This document shows positions 1 to 9,853 of a stretch of 64,000 nucleotides of DNA, piece after piece. The translations under genes were made by a program, and so were the position numbers. Source of the DNA: Paenibacillus tyrphae (GTDB taxonomy: Bacteria; Bacillota; Bacilli; Paenibacillales; NBRC-103111); NCBI RefSeq assembly GCF_000722545.1, contig NZ_JNVM01000010.1:124001-188000 (forward strand). The letters run 5' to 3'. Below the pieces are notes generated by a model. The model searched no databases, was not told the DNA's origin, and worked only from the letters and a program-made list of their open reading frames with translations. How positions within the stretch are numbered: position 1 is the first letter of the stretch; the number at the start of each line of letters is the position of its first letter.

Positions 1-216
1 ATCATGGCGATGGTGAAAAACGGGCTCGGGATCAGCATTTTGCCGGCGATGGTGCTGTACGAAGCGTTGGACGGCATTCACATGATCGGTCTCGAAGGCG
101 ATCCGTACCGCACGATCGTGCTCGCGGCCGTATCCTTCAAGCAGCTTTCCCCGGCTGCGCGAAAGTTCAAAAAGCATATCACAGCGTGGTTGAGCGAGCA
201 GCAAGTATCGCTTTGA
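1..216 (+). CDS. LysR-family transcriptional regulator, C-terminal fragment
   Basis: The gene enters from the left edge, and only its last 71 or so codons are visible. The residues NGLGISILP, followed by an effector-domain tail that ends in a helix (ARKFKKHITAWL), are typical of the end of the LysR substrate-binding domain (type 2 periplasmic fold). The DNA-binding N-terminus lies outside the window, so target and ligand cannot be inferred. The gene is closed by a strong hairpin terminator at about 244-283. Family assignment is fairly sure; nothing more specific can be said. Confidence 0.75.
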   Translation: MMAMVKNGLGISILPAMVLYEALDGIHMIGLEGDPYRTIVLAAVSFKQLSPAARKFKKHITAWLSEQQVSL

Positions 217-243
217 CGGCACTGGCCCGCATGCCGAACGAAA

Positions 244-284
244 GTCCAGGTTTCGAGCGTACCTCGGCCTGGACCTTATTTTTG
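244..284 (+). terminator. Rho-independent terminator after the LysR gene
   Basis: GTCCAGG (244-250) pairs with CCTGGAC (268-274). An inner CGAG/CTCG stem extends the hairpin, which is followed by a T-rich run. Confidence 0.75.
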
Positions 285-365
285 TCCAAAAGAATCGTAA
301 GAAAGTACATATCCTCGCGCCGAGCGATCGGCTACAATAAATAGAATATAGGGGAGGGATGACGG

Positions 366-2663
366 ATGAAGGAACGTTCCAGCCGATTGGCGCTGTGGTA
401 TTCAGCTCCGGCCCGCAGGTGGGAGGAGGCGCTTCCTATTGGGGGCGGCCGGCTCGGCGGCATGGTGTTTGGCACGATAGGGCAGGAGAAAATTCAATTA
501 AACGAAGATTCCGTCTGGTACGGTGGACCGAAAAAAGCGAACAATCCCGACGCGCGGGCGAACGTGCCGGAAGTTCGGCGGCTGCTGATGGAAGGCAAGC
601 AGCAGGAAGCGGAGCATTTGGCCCGGATGGCGTTAATGTCGGCGCCCAAATATTTGCACCCGTACCAGCCGCTCGGCGATTTGCTCCTGTACATGCTCGG
701 GCACGATAAGCCGCCGCAAGCTTACGAACGGGAGCTCGATCTGGAGCAGGCCCTCGTACGGGTCCGTTATGACATGGACGGCGTCCGCTATACCCGGGAA
801 TATTTCAGCAGCACGGTCCATCAGGTGCTGGCCGTCCGACTGACGGCGGACCGGCCCGGGAGCCTCACGTTCAGCACGCATATGATGCGCCGGCCGTTCG
901 ATATGGGCAGCCAAAAATACGGCGAAGACACGATGATCATGTACGGTGAGTGCGGTACGGAAGGCGTCAGCTTCAGCGCGGTCTTGAAAGCGATTGCTGA
1001 GGGTGGCGTCGTAAAGCCGATCGGCGACTTTATCTCGGTGGAGGGCGCGGATGCGGTAACCCTCTTGCTTGCAGCAGGCACGACGTTCCGGCATGACGAT
1101 CCGAAAGCCGTCTGCCTGGAGCAGATAGCAAGGGCGGCATCACTGCCGTACGAAGAGTTGAAGCGCACGCATACGGAAGAGTACGCCCGCTATTTCCGAC
1201 GGGTCGGATTGGAGCTGGCGAAGCCGGAGCCGGATGAGGCGGTGTCTTTGCCGACGGATGAACGGCTGCAGCGCGTGAAGGAAGGGCAGGACGATCCGGG
1301 ATTGGTGGAAACCTTTTTCCAATTCGGGCGGTACTTGCTGCTGTCGTGTTCGCGTCCGGGCTCGCTCGCAGCTACGCTGCAGGGAATATGGAACGATAAC
1401 TATACGCCGCCTTGGGAATCGAAGTATACGATTAATATTAACACGCAGATGAACTATTGGCCGGCGGAAGTGTGCCATTTGCAGGAGTGCCACGAGCCGT
1501 TGTTCGACTTGATCGAGCGGATGCGCGAAAGCGGCCGGGTCACGGCGCGGGAGGTATACGGCTGCGGCGGATTTATGGCGCACCACAACACGAATCTGTG
1601 GGGCGATACGCATGTAGAGGGCATTCCGGTTAGCGCCTCGATCTGGCCGATGGGCGCAGCTTGGCTGTCGCTTCATCTGTGGGAGCACTACCGCTTCGGG
1701 CTTGACCGTTCGTTCTTGGCGGACCGGGCGTATCCTCTCATGAAGGAAGCGGCGCAGTTCCTGCTGGACTATTTGCTGGAGGATGGGCAGGGACGGCTGT
1801 TATCGGGACCGTCGATATCGCCCGAGAACAAGTTCGTGCTGTCGAACGGAGTCACAGGCAATCTATGCATGGCGCCTGCGATGGATTCGCAGATCGCATT
1901 CACCTTGTTCGAGGCGTGCCGGGAAGCGGCCGCTACGCTCGACCAGGACGAGGCGTTCCGCCGGCGACTCGCGGAAGCCATGGTGAAGCTGCCGCAGCCC
2001 CAGATCGGACGGCACGGCCAGATCATAGAGTGGCTGGAGGATTACGAGGAGGCCGATCCGGGCCACCGCCACATCTCGCAGCTGTTCGCGCTGCATCCCG
2101 GCGAGATGATTCACCTTCACCGCACGCCGGAGCTGGCAGAGGCGGCCAAGCGGACGCTGGAGCGGCGTCTCGCGCACGGCGGAGGGCATACCGGCTGGAG
2201 CCGGGCGTGGATTATCAACTTCTGGGCCCGGCTCGGCGAAGGCGACAAGGCGTACGAGAACGTAGCGGCGCTGCTCGCCCAGTCGACGTATCCGAACCTG
2301 TTCGACGCGCATCCCCCGTTCCAGATTGATGGCAACTTCGGAGGCACGGCCGGGATCGCGGAAATGCTGCTGCAGTCCCACGGAGGGGAGCTGGCGCTGC
2401 TGCCGGCGCTGCCGAAGGCTTGGCCGGCGGGCCGCGTTTACGGGCTGCGGGCGCGCGGCGGCTACGAGGTCGGCCTGACTTGGGACGATCACCGGCTGAC
2501 GGAAGCGACGATTCGCGCCGGGCATAGCGGCATATGTCAGGTTCGGACGCAGACGGCGGTGTCGGCCGTGGTGTCGGACGGCGCAGCGGTGACGTTCGAG
2601 GTCCGCGACGGCGTGCTGATGTTCGAGGCGGAAGGCGGGCGGACGTACGTGCTGAAGGGATAG
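366..2663 (+). CDS. Glycoside hydrolase family 95 (alpha-L-fucosidase-like)
   Basis: The 765-residue protein has the full length of family GH95 (alpha-1,2-L-fucosidase; some members act on alpha-L-galactosides). Near the N-terminus it carries [14 protein letters not shown] and [12 protein letters not shown], the hallmark of the family's beta-sandwich domain. In the (alpha/alpha)6 barrel it has [12 protein letters not shown] near residue 358, SPEN near 485 (catalytic glutamate) and [13 protein letters not shown] near 655 (the aspartate reported as important in the Bifidobacterium enzyme). I see no signal peptide, so it is probably cytoplasmic and acts on imported oligosaccharides. The ATG follows an AGGGGAGGG ribosome site. 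It stands alone between two terminators, with no transporter beside it. Family assignment is firm; substrate is inferred. Confidence 0.9.
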   Translation: MKERSSRLALWYSAPARRWEEALPIGGGRLGGMVFGTIGQEKIQLNEDSVWYGGPKKANNPDARANVPEVRRLLMEGKQQEAEHLARMALMSAPKYLHPYQPLGDLLLYMLGHDKPPQAYERELDLEQALVRVRYDMDGVRYTREYFSSTVHQVLAVRLTADRPGSLTFSTHMMRRPFDMGSQKYGEDTMIMYGECGTEGVSFSAVLKAIAEGGVVKPIGDFISVEGADAVTLLLAAGTTFRHDDPKAVCLEQIARAASLPYEELKRTHTEEYARYFRRVGLELAKPEPDEAVSLPTDERLQRVKEGQDDPGLVETFFQFGRYLLLSCSRPGSLAATLQGIWNDNYTPPWESKYTININTQMNYWPAEVCHLQECHEPLFDLIERMRESGRVTAREVYGCGGFMAHHNTNLWGDTHVEGIPVSASIWPMGAAWLSLHLWEHYRFGLDRSFLADRAYPLMKEAAQFLLDYLLEDGQGRLLSGPSISPENKFVLSNGVTGNLCMAPAMDSQIAFTLFEACREAAATLDQDEAFRRRLAEAMVKLPQPQIGRHGQIIEWLEDYEEADPGHRHISQLFALHPGEMIHLHRTPELAEAAKRTLERRLAHGGGHTGWSRAWIINFWARLGEGDKAYENVAALLAQSTYPNLFDAHPPFQIDGNFGGTAGIAEMLLQSHGGELALLPALPKAWPAGRVYGLRARGGYEVGLTWDDHRLTEATIRAGHSGICQVRTQTAVSAVVSDGAAVTFEVRDGVLMFEAEGGRTYVLKG

Positions 2664-2695
2664 AAGAAGCGCTGCCGACCGCAAGCTATCAAACT

Positions 2696-2750
2696 AAAGG
2701 GCAAGGAACGAATTCCGGAACCGCCGGAAGCGTACCTTGCCCTTTTCATT
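2696..2750 (+). terminator. Rho-independent terminator after the GH95 gene
   Basis: AAAGGGCAAGG (2696-2706) pairs with CCTTGCCCTTTT (2735-2746). An inner TTCCGG/CCGGAA stem sits between them, and T-rich sequence follows on both strands, so it may also serve the converging gene. Confidence 0.75.
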
Positions 2751-2785
2751 TCGCCGGACGCCGATTCGTCGGTACAAGCACCACG

Positions 2786-3001
2786 CTAAACGTAAGCCTT
2801 GCCTTTGGTCAGGATGCAGGGTACCCCGTTGCCGACGGCGCCCGGCTGGGACATTTTCTCGAGATACCGCAGTCCGCGCTGGCATTTGCGGCAGCGGGCG
2901 CACACATCCGAGGTGACCACCTTCATGTTGAACTTGGTTTTGTCGATGGACGACATCGGGACGTTCTTTTTGGCAGTTTTCGCTTTGCTCACAATCTTCA
3001 T
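2786..3001 (-). CDS. Small CxxC protein of unknown function
   Basis: This 71-residue basic protein is not one I can name. It starts with a Lys-rich stretch (MKIVSKAKTAKKNVP). The centre carries CARCRKCQRG, a CxxCxxC cluster that could bind zinc or be redox-active, and there is one more Cys near the end (VPCIL). It looks more real than the overlapping frames because of this compact motif and its codon use. A GGGAG sequence lies directly against the ATG, which is closer than usual, and no other in-frame start exists before an upstream stop. It converges on the GH95 gene. Its upstream side contains the left 32-bp island repeat. Confidence 0.5.
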   Translation of the reverse strand: MKIVSKAKTAKKNVPMSSIDKTKFNMKVVTSDVCARCRKCQRGLRYLEKMSQPGAVGNGVPCILTKGKAYV

Positions 3002-3036
3002 CTCCCGCGGCTTGGATGATGCATTCTATGAGTGGC

Positions 3037-3068
3037 CCGCCCGTTTGGTCACCGTGCCAGCAGGTGAA
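3037..3068. repeat. Left copy of 32-bp direct repeat bracketing the AT-rich island
   Basis: It begins CCGCCCGTTTGGTCACCG and ends GGTGAA. It matches 15604-15635 in 29 of 32 positions, with the first 18 identical, in the same orientation. Sequence just outside both copies differs. Base composition drops sharply inside the interval. Confidence 0.7.
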
Positions 3069-3464
3069 GGGGAGATTATTTATTTTTTTACATAATCCTC
3101 TATATACAGACACCATCTGACAAAGGTATAATTTAACACGGAAAATATTAGTAATGTAGTCCTGTAGAATTTATATCAGACATGTGATGGAAATATTTTA
3201 TGGACGTTCCTAACGATTTCAAAAAAATTTCGATAATTTTTTTTGAATTTATTTATAGTACTGCTTGTTCTCCCTTTCGATGCTTCAACAACTGGTAAAT
3301 ATTCGTTTGACCCTCCAACAGGAACTAATCTCTTCCCACAACCTAGCGATAATAGTGGATTTACAAAATGGGATAACGGTAGAGATTATTAGCTATGAAG
3401 AGTACATAGTAAAGATCCTTATAACAATAAAAAATCATGAGAATGATCAAAATAGGAGGCCCAC
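3069..3464. other. AT-rich leader region of the RHS gene
   Basis: These roughly 400 bases are markedly AT-rich and contain no convincing gene. Several frames give only short, compositionally poor peptides. The promoter of the downstream RHS gene must lie here, but I could not single out a clear -35/-10 pair. Confidence 0.4.
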
Positions 3465-6400
3465 ATGTCCAGAAAATATCGTAAACTTATTTCTTTCTTC
3501 TTGTGCTTTTCATTGCTTAGTTCGCTGTTCCTAATATTTGGTAGTGCGGCAGCGAATCCGTCGTTACTTGCCGTTACAGATACTCAGCAGAATGTAACAC
3601 AGGCGGTATACCAATTTGTCTATGGTGCCAATGCTCAGATCGCTAAACCTGAATCCTCTTCTGCCGTTACTACAGAGTGGGGGGTATTTACTCTAGAGGA
3701 AGTTAATGAAATCCGCCAAACCTATACATCTCAGATGCTTCAGGCAACTGCTTATGATTACCCGAATCTAGCCAAATTGCTAACGCAAGAACAGCTTATC
3801 GAAATGCTGGCATGGACAGATGCTCAGGCTAAAGAGAAGGTCAAAGCTCTTCCGCAAGACGCCCAACAACGTTTGCAGAAATTAACGCCCATTACAGTAG
3901 ACAAGCTAAAGCCTCCAGTCCCTCAACTGGTCGACCCTAAAGTAAAGGAAAATGTAACGCGTGACGTTTATCAAAGAAAAGCGATGTTTCGTTCTATGGC
4001 AGAAACATCCGGCTATGCGTATAAGGCTCCGGAAGACCCGCTTCCTTATAAAGTGAATACAGGTGATGGGGTTGATATGATCCATCGTTCAAGCATCCAA
4101 GAAGATGTGGATCTATTCCTGCCAGGAAAGCACGGCTTAGATTTGAAGTTAATAAGAAGGTATAATTCGATGATGTCGAATGTTGAGCATTTAGTGTTTA
4201 TTGACGGACTTGAATATTGGAAGGTGGAAGGCGTTCAATTATCGTCTGTTCAGATCGCTCACGGATGGTACCTCAATATTCCGACCATCTCCGCAAAGTT
4301 GGAAAAAAACCTGAAAATGTGTAAATACGGAAATATAGGTAGATATTGCGGTGATGATTACACGCTAGATACAATAATCACGCTGGAGGATGGCACCACC
4401 TATAAGTTTAAAAAAAATGAGATTACACCATATAACCACCCCTATGCCAACGTCAAGTTGCAGCACGTATGGGCGGGCCGTTTGCTAACGATCGATGACC
4501 AAATTACATATTTTTTTGCTGATGAAAACCCGATCGTTATCAAGAGCAATCAGTTTGGAGATAAAATTATTTACGCATATACGAGTCCTGGCAGCTTGTT
4601 TACTATAACGGACTCTATGGGTAGAGAAATTCGCCTTCCCCTTGACGAAGCTACCCGCAGTATTAGCGGCTTTCAGGTATATGATGCAAATCGTAATCTG
4701 ACTCATGACATACAATATAAAAAATCAAAGCATTCGATAGCTGGAGGTATTCCTGGCATCCGATTAGACAGCGTGTTCGATACAAAAATGAATCAAACAC
4801 GGAAATCATATACCTACTACGATCTCGATTCGCCTCAATGGCAGGCTGATACCAATGACCGGGCTACAAAAGGAAACTACGAGTTTAATCTCGATGCAAG
4901 CGGTAACCCTATCTTGGATATCCGAGTGAATGGACAAGGTGTAGATTCAAACCGTATGCGTTCTTATGATTTACAAACCTCCGAAAACGTTAAGTTCATG
5001 TTGTTAAAAGAAGCAACGGACGATATGGGTTTTACGACGCAGTATGCTTATCAGGGTTACGATCCGAATTGGAAAAACTACGGAAATTATGAAGAGCAGA
5101 ATCGTAGAAGAGGAACCATTCGTAATTATAGCGATCCTATTGTAATTACGTACAGCGGGTATCATCCGGTAGTTAACGTATACTATAAGTATACGAATAG
5201 CTCCGGGGAAACAAAGGTTTTAACCGAATCCGTTTCTGGAAATAGCACGGCGGCTCCCGAGATTTGGCTTTATTCCAAAATTGGCAATCCTCGCGGGGAC
5301 TTTCATTTAACTCGAAGCGGCTCTTACCGCGGTGGAGACACGGTTGAAACTACGGTTTCATATGATTATAAAACCTATACGGATGCCATAACACGCAAAT
5401 TTTTCATCAATAAAGAAAACTTCTTACTGCGTTCTGAAAATCATCAAGTAGCGGAGCCTTCGCCGCTTTCGTCCATTTCAAGTGATGGAACCCAGTACAC
5501 GATCGCTTCCTCAGAGATGACGACGTATCAATACGATGAGGGAAAAACTAAGCCCTACCTCGTTAAACGTTGGGGAAATGGTATAACCAATGATACGAAG
5601 CCTCAACAAATACGGGATTTTTTGATGAATGGAACCCATGACGTACCAGCTTCGTTAGCGAATTATGCCGTTTTTCAAAAGAACGAATATAACGCTATGG
5701 GATTTCTGATAAAGCAGGAAGATTCGCAAGGCAATCGAACGGAATGGGCCTACAACGGGATTTACAACCAAATCAGCCAGTTGAAGAAAACATCCGCGGA
5801 TGGTCGCACGGTTCATCAGGAAGATTACGAGTATGATACAACGACAACCAAGATGTGCTACGACTCTGAAATTAAAGGGATGAAACCATGTAGTCCCGTC
5901 TATGGCTTTTTGAAAAAAGCGACTAAGAAAGAGATGTATCCGAATCCGTCGAATCCTGGTGAAACGTATACGGATACGATTGTAACGGACTATGAATACG
6001 ACCTGGGAAAATTGGTACCGAATATAATTAGAGAAACCAGTTCTGGAAATCAGTACAATCAACAGCCGCTCGCAACGGAAAAAGCGGTGGAGTACGATGG
6101 CAGCGGACTTCATGTACTGAAAGAAACGGTGAAGGCTTCACTTGCCGATGGCGGAGAACAGACTCCTATTACGTTATCCTACGGATACGACTTAAGAGAC
6201 AGGCTCCGCGTGCAGTCGTATCCTGACGGCAGCCGGGCTGAGATGGAATACGATTTCAAGGATAGACTGACGCAAAGCAAATTCGTCCCAGCCTCAGGAA
6301 ATCAGGCTGAAAGTCGGACAACGACTTACACGTACGATGATGCCCAGCGGAAAGTAACCAAAAAACTTCCCGAAGGTTCGTATACCTTTACGAGCTATAC

Positions 6401-8885
6401 GCCTTATGGAGAAGTAGAAAAATTAGAGCAGCGGTCCCTGGAAGGCAAAGACCGCACAGTGCTGACTGCTAAAACCGACAGCACGGGAAAGCTGGTCCTG
6501 CAAAAGCTTCCTTACGGTCAAGATTCGTTGAAAACGACGTACACCTATGGGCCGATGGGCGTGAAGACGGAGACAAATGCAGCGTCGGAAACCAGAACCG
6601 CGACTTATGCAAACGCAGCATTTAATAGTTTGATGAGCCAATTGCAGCGCACGACCAAGACCGTAGAACCAGACGGAAAGGAGACTTGGACCTATACCGA
6701 TCCATATGGGCGTACGATCAAGCAAATCGAGAAAAGTCCGAGCAAAGAACGAACGACGATATTCTCGTATAATTCACTAGGTCAAGTCATAGAGAAGCAA
6801 GTACAAAGTGGTGGGAAGAGCCAGACGACTCGCTTCCGTTATGACGGTTCGGGAAATCTGGCGTATCTGCAGGATGACGCGGGACAGGTGTATACGTATG
6901 TGTACAACCGTTTTGGGAAAGTGATTGCTCAGTATATTGACGGAACTGTACAGAAGCAAACGAAGTATAATGAATTAGCATGGCCGTTGGTTAAAACGAA
7001 TGCAGGCGGTGCGCGGGAGAAGTACGAATATAAGAACAATGGCTTAACCAGCAAATACATCGATAAGGCTGGTCAAACATACCAATATTCGTATACGTCA
7101 TATAACGAACCGAACCGTACAAGTATTACAAATTCGTCTGGTGGGGAAATCTACTGGCTACAACAAGATTATGCTCCGATGACCCGCCTGATAGAAGGAA
7201 TGAGGAACAGCGAGAATGAAACGCTGAATTACTCTTATGATGAATGGAAGCGGATGAAGGGCCAGACTGTTGGCGGGCGTTATTATGAAATGGGTTACGA
7301 TGCTTATGATCGGATGGACCGATTAACTTATCCCGATAACAAAGTGGTAACCTATGGGTACGATACAATGAATCGGACTACATCGGTATCCTATCCAGAT
7401 ATGATGACGATAACCCCCTCCTACCGGACGGCGACCAATGAAAATATTTATACGATCGGTTACCCAAATGGGCAGAGCCAAGAAAAGAAAAAGGATGCGT
7501 TTAAGGAGCTGACCTCCCAGAAATTTAATAACTGGACAGAAACGTTTGGATATGATGGATTCGGGAATATAAGCAGTATCAATCGCAATGGTACGAATTA
7601 CGGATTTGTGTATGATGGGTTGAATCGTATTAAGGAAGAGAGCCTTCCAAGCGGAAAGAACAATTACACGTATGATAATAAGGGTAACCGATTGACTATG
7701 GAAACAGTCAGTTCGATTGCACTTCCAGAAAACGATCAGAGCTATACCTATAATGCAATGAACCAATTGAAAACATTTAATAACAACAGTGGTAAGCAAG
7801 CAACGTACAGCTACTATGGCGACGGGTTGCGGGCAACGAAAACGGTCAATGGCAATTTTACGCGTTATGTGTACTTGAATGGCAAAGTGATTGAGGAATT
7901 GGATGGGAACGGCAATGTAAAGGCCCGGAACATCTGGGGGAACGAGCTGCTGTGGAGACAAGACAACACGACAGCAAAGTCGGGGTACTATTTCTACAAC
8001 GGTCACGGTGATGTAGTTGCGATTAAAGACGCCGCGGGGAATATTATTAATACGTATAACTACGATATTTGGGGTAACGTACTGAGCAAGACAGAGGGAA
8101 TGAATAATCCGTATCGTTACACAGGCGAGCCGCAGGATGACGAGAGTGGGTTAATTTACCTTAGAGCGAGGTATTATGACCCGACCGTAGGCCGTTTTAT
8201 GAGTCAGGATACGTATGAAGGGAAGCTTGATAACCCACTGAGCTTGAATTTGTATACGTATGTGTTGAATAACCCTTTACGTTACAAGGACTCGACGGGT
8301 AATTTTGCCGAGGAAGATACAAGCCTTGGTGGTGGAGGAGGGCTTCCAGGCCCATCTATTGGCATTGGAGGAACTTCAAAAGGATCTACTGGTAGGGCAC
8401 GTTCGCAAAACATTCGAGTTGCTCCCCAACCAGTTGAGGAGCCTGTATTAACTCAAATGACGGTACAAGCCGAGGCTAATGCTTTGAGAAGTGCTGCTAA
8501 TAAGGCTGAGGGGAAGGGTAATGGTGGCCCCGCTTATGGTAAGAAATCTGTACCAGAAGGTCCTTATCGTGAAGTTGACGGTTATCCAGTTAAAGTAAAA
8601 CATGGGGATCAGGAAAAACATATCGTAGGTACACCTAACTACAAACAAGAATTGTCAAATGGTAAAAACAAGAGCACCTTCTATGGGGATAATAAGACCG
8701 CACAAGAATTACTCGATAGTTATGCAGGCAAAGGCGATATGTTCAAACCTGGGCGAGAAAGGGTTGAATTTGGTAAACCTATAGGGGAGTATTACAATAG
8801 AGATACTGGTTTGTATGAAGAAACGACAAAAGGAATTATTCATTATGGCAAAGATGGTGCACACATTGTTCCATCAGCGCCTTAA
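3465..8885 (+). CDS. Secreted RHS/YD-repeat polymorphic toxin with Ntox50-like C-terminal domain
   Basis: The protein has 1806 residues and starts at an ATG with an AGGAGG site 5-6 bases upstream. Residues 1-31 form a Sec signal peptide (basic head, long hydrophobic core, GSAAA). Residues about 200-240 (GLDLKLIRRYNS) resemble the DUF6531 entry domain of RHS proteins. Residues about 600-1550 hold many YD repeats (YxYDxxGN type). The RHS core follows near 1550-1608 (RYTGEPQDDESGLIYLRARYY, GRFMSQD, LNLYTYVLNNPL), which normally marks where the toxic tip begins. After a Gly-rich linker, residues about 1705-1806 (EKHIVGTPNY, TAQELLDSYAG, IHYGKDGAHIVP) match my recollection of the Ntox50 toxin domain, thought to be an RNase. 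A likely immunity gene starts 14 bases downstream. RHS assignment is firm; the tip family is less certain. Confidence 0.88.
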   Translation: MSRKYRKLISFFLCFSLLSSLFLIFGSAAANPSLLAVTDTQQNVTQAVYQFVYGANAQIAKPESSSAVTTEWGVFTLEEVNEIRQTYTSQMLQATAYDYPNLAKLLTQEQLIEMLAWTDAQAKEKVKALPQDAQQRLQKLTPITVDKLKPPVPQLVDPKVKENVTRDVYQRKAMFRSMAETSGYAYKAPEDPLPYKVNTGDGVDMIHRSSIQEDVDLFLPGKHGLDLKLIRRYNSMMSNVEHLVFIDGLEYWKVEGVQLSSVQIAHGWYLNIPTISAKLEKNLKMCKYGNIGRYCGDDYTLDTIITLEDGTTYKFKKNEITPYNHPYANVKLQHVWAGRLLTIDDQITYFFADENPIVIKSNQFGDKIIYAYTSPGSLFTITDSMGREIRLPLDEATRSISGFQVYDANRNLTHDIQYKKSKHSIAGGIPGIRLDSVFDTKMNQTRKSYTYYDLDSPQWQADTNDRATKGNYEFNLDASGNPILDIRVNGQGVDSNRMRSYDLQTSENVKFMLLKEATDDMGFTTQYAYQGYDPNWKNYGNYEEQNRRRGTIRNYSDPIVITYSGYHPVVNVYYKYTNSSGETKVLTESVSGNSTAAPEIWLYSKIGNPRGDFHLTRSGSYRGGDTVETTVSYDYKTYTDAITRKFFINKENFLLRSENHQVAEPSPLSSISSDGTQYTIASSEMTTYQYDEGKTKPYLVKRWGNGITNDTKPQQIRDFLMNGTHDVPASLANYAVFQKNEYNAMGFLIKQEDSQGNRTEWAYNGIYNQISQLKKTSADGRTVHQEDYEYDTTTTKMCYDSEIKGMKPCSPVYGFLKKATKKEMYPNPSNPGETYTDTIVTDYEYDLGKLVPNIIRETSSGNQYNQQPLATEKAVEYDGSGLHVLKETVKASLADGGEQTPITLSYGYDLRDRLRVQSYPDGSRAEMEYDFKDRLTQSKFVPASGNQAESRTTTYTYDDAQRKVTKKLPEGSYTFTSYTPYGEVEKLEQRSLEGKDRTVLTAKTDSTGKLVLQKLPYGQDSLKTTYTYGPMGVKTETNAASETRTATYANAAFNSLMSQLQRTTKTVEPDGKETWTYTDPYGRTIKQIEKSPSKERTTIFSYNSLGQVIEKQVQSGGKSQTTRFRYDGSGNLAYLQDDAGQVYTYVYNRFGKVIAQYIDGTVQKQTKYNELAWPLVKTNAGGAREKYEYKNNGLTSKYIDKAGQTYQYSYTSYNEPNRTSITNSSGGEIYWLQQDYAPMTRLIEGMRNSENETLNYSYDEWKRMKGQTVGGRYYEMGYDAYDRMDRLTYPDNKVVTYGYDTMNRTTSVSYPDMMTITPSYRTATNENIYTIGYPNGQSQEKKKDAFKELTSQKFNNWTETFGYDGFGNISSINRNGTNYGFVYDGLNRIKEESLPSGKNNYTYDNKGNRLTMETVSSIALPENDQSYTYNAMNQLKTFNNNSGKQATYSYYGDGLRATKTVNGNFTRYVYLNGKVIEELDGNGNVKARNIWGNELLWRQDNTTAKSGYYFYNGHGDVVAIKDAAGNIINTYNYDIWGNVLSKTEGMNNPYRYTGEPQDDESGLIYLRARYYDPTVGRFMSQDTYEGKLDNPLSLNLYTYVLNNPLRYKDSTGNFAEEDTSLGGGGGLPGPSIGIGGTSKGSTGRARSQNIRVAPQPVEEPVLTQMTVQAEANALRSAANKAEGKGNGGPAYGKKSVPEGPYREVDGYPVKVKHGDQEKHIVGTPNYKQELSNGKNKSTFYGDNKTAQELLDSYAGKGDMFKPGRERVEFGKPIGEYYNRDTGLYEETTKGIIHYGKDGAHIVPSAP

Positions 8886-8899
8886 AACAGGAGGAATAT

Positions 8900-9229
8900 A
8901 TGGGATATGATTCTTTGATCAGAGCCATAATTTCAATACCTAAAGAAGACATAATAATTGAGTGGGAAAGTGGCTTTAAGATTCTCGGTGTTAGAGATAC
9001 TATTTATGAGACTGACAATGGTTTAGATGAGAATGACAGTGGGTTCATGGAATACGATGCTGCAGTTATTGAAGTTAAAAATATATTGTCAAAGCCGATT
9101 AAGGAAGAAGGAAGTATCTATAGTTGGTTGCAAAAAGGGAAAAGCTCGTTTATTGAAATTTCCCTTCATACCGATCCGCCTAATAAGATAACTTCTACAG
9201 ATGGAAAGATTATTTGGATGGCAGAATAA
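8900..9229 (+). CDS. Putative immunity protein for the RHS toxin
   Basis: This small acidic protein (109 residues) starts 14 bases after the RHS stop, behind its own AGGAGG site, and the pair ends at a strong terminator. Position is the main evidence. In polymorphic toxin loci the gene immediately after the toxic tip encodes a cytoplasmic inhibitor, usually small and acidic as here. No signal peptide or membrane segment is present. I do not recognise the immunity family. The N-terminal half (IIIEWESGFKILGV) and the C-terminal half (SFIEISLHTDPPNKI) look like alternating strands. Function is inferred from context only. Confidence 0.65.
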   Translation: MGYDSLIRAIISIPKEDIIIEWESGFKILGVRDTIYETDNGLDENDSGFMEYDAAVIEVKNILSKPIKEEGSIYSWLQKGKSSFIEISLHTDPPNKITSTDGKIIWMAE

Positions 9230-9236
9230 TGTTCAA

Positions 9237-9276
9237 AACCTTGATCGAGTGCTCATCACTCAGTCAAGGTTTTTTT
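9237..9276 (+). terminator. Rho-independent terminator after the toxin-immunity pair
   Basis: CCTTGA-TCGAGTG (from 9239) pairs with CACTCAG-TCAAGG (to about 9269), followed by seven T. Confidence 0.8.
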
Positions 9277-9853
9277 CGAAACTACCATGATTGACCTGTT
9301 TTTTTAGCTACCGCCCGCCACAACTCACGCGCACCAAGCACCACCAATTAATCAGGCGGGAGATAACGAAGCCAAGGTAATTCGATTATTCTTACCCCCC
9401 CGCTAAGATTGAACGGAGTCGGAGTATCTTACAACATAGAGTGCCGAGGTGCGGCAATCTAAATCTATTTCATTTAGGATTTACGATTGTTCTATAGGCT
9501 GACTTGTTATCCATGAATTATTCCGATGTGACAATTCAAGAATCGCCATATGTTTCCCCCGCCGCCCGCTATGGTGTTTTGGGGTGTTGTGGTGCGCTTA
9601 TAATTGACTGCAAAGCCTTGATTTTAATGGGGTAAGCGTAATGATGCTTTTTGTAGGATGTGTCAAATTATAGATTGCTCAGTGAGTCTGTATGTCAGGT
9701 ATGACTGTATTCGGCATGACTTTCTAATCTGTTTCTGTAAGCTTCCCCCCGCCATTGTGCGGGGATTTTTCTTTTATGCGGTCTTAACTGTCTTTAATAC
9801 AATTCGTATAGAAAAAGTGAAAGCAATTAAAGTCAAGAAAGGGATGGGGAATT
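9277..9853. other. Non-coding stretch in the island
   Basis: This is about 575 bases without a convincing gene. It mixes AT-rich sequence with short C-rich tracts (CCCCCCGC near 9400, CCCCCGCCGCCCGC near 9556). A 69-codon open frame (9658-9867) runs straight through a terminator hairpin and has no ribosome site, so I do not call it. Confidence 0.4.
9745..9775 (+). terminator. Rho-independent terminator or attenuator-like hairpin
   Basis: CCCCGC (9747-9752) pairs with GCGGGG (9759-9764) over a 6-base loop, followed by ATTTTTCTTTT. It lies 80 bases upstream of the winged-helix gene, with no gene in front of it, so it may act as a leader attenuator or mark a lost gene. Confidence 0.6.

Noticed and set aside
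2799..3095. 98-codon plus-strand frame at the left island border
   Set aside because: Shadow of the small CxxC gene that continues into the repeat.
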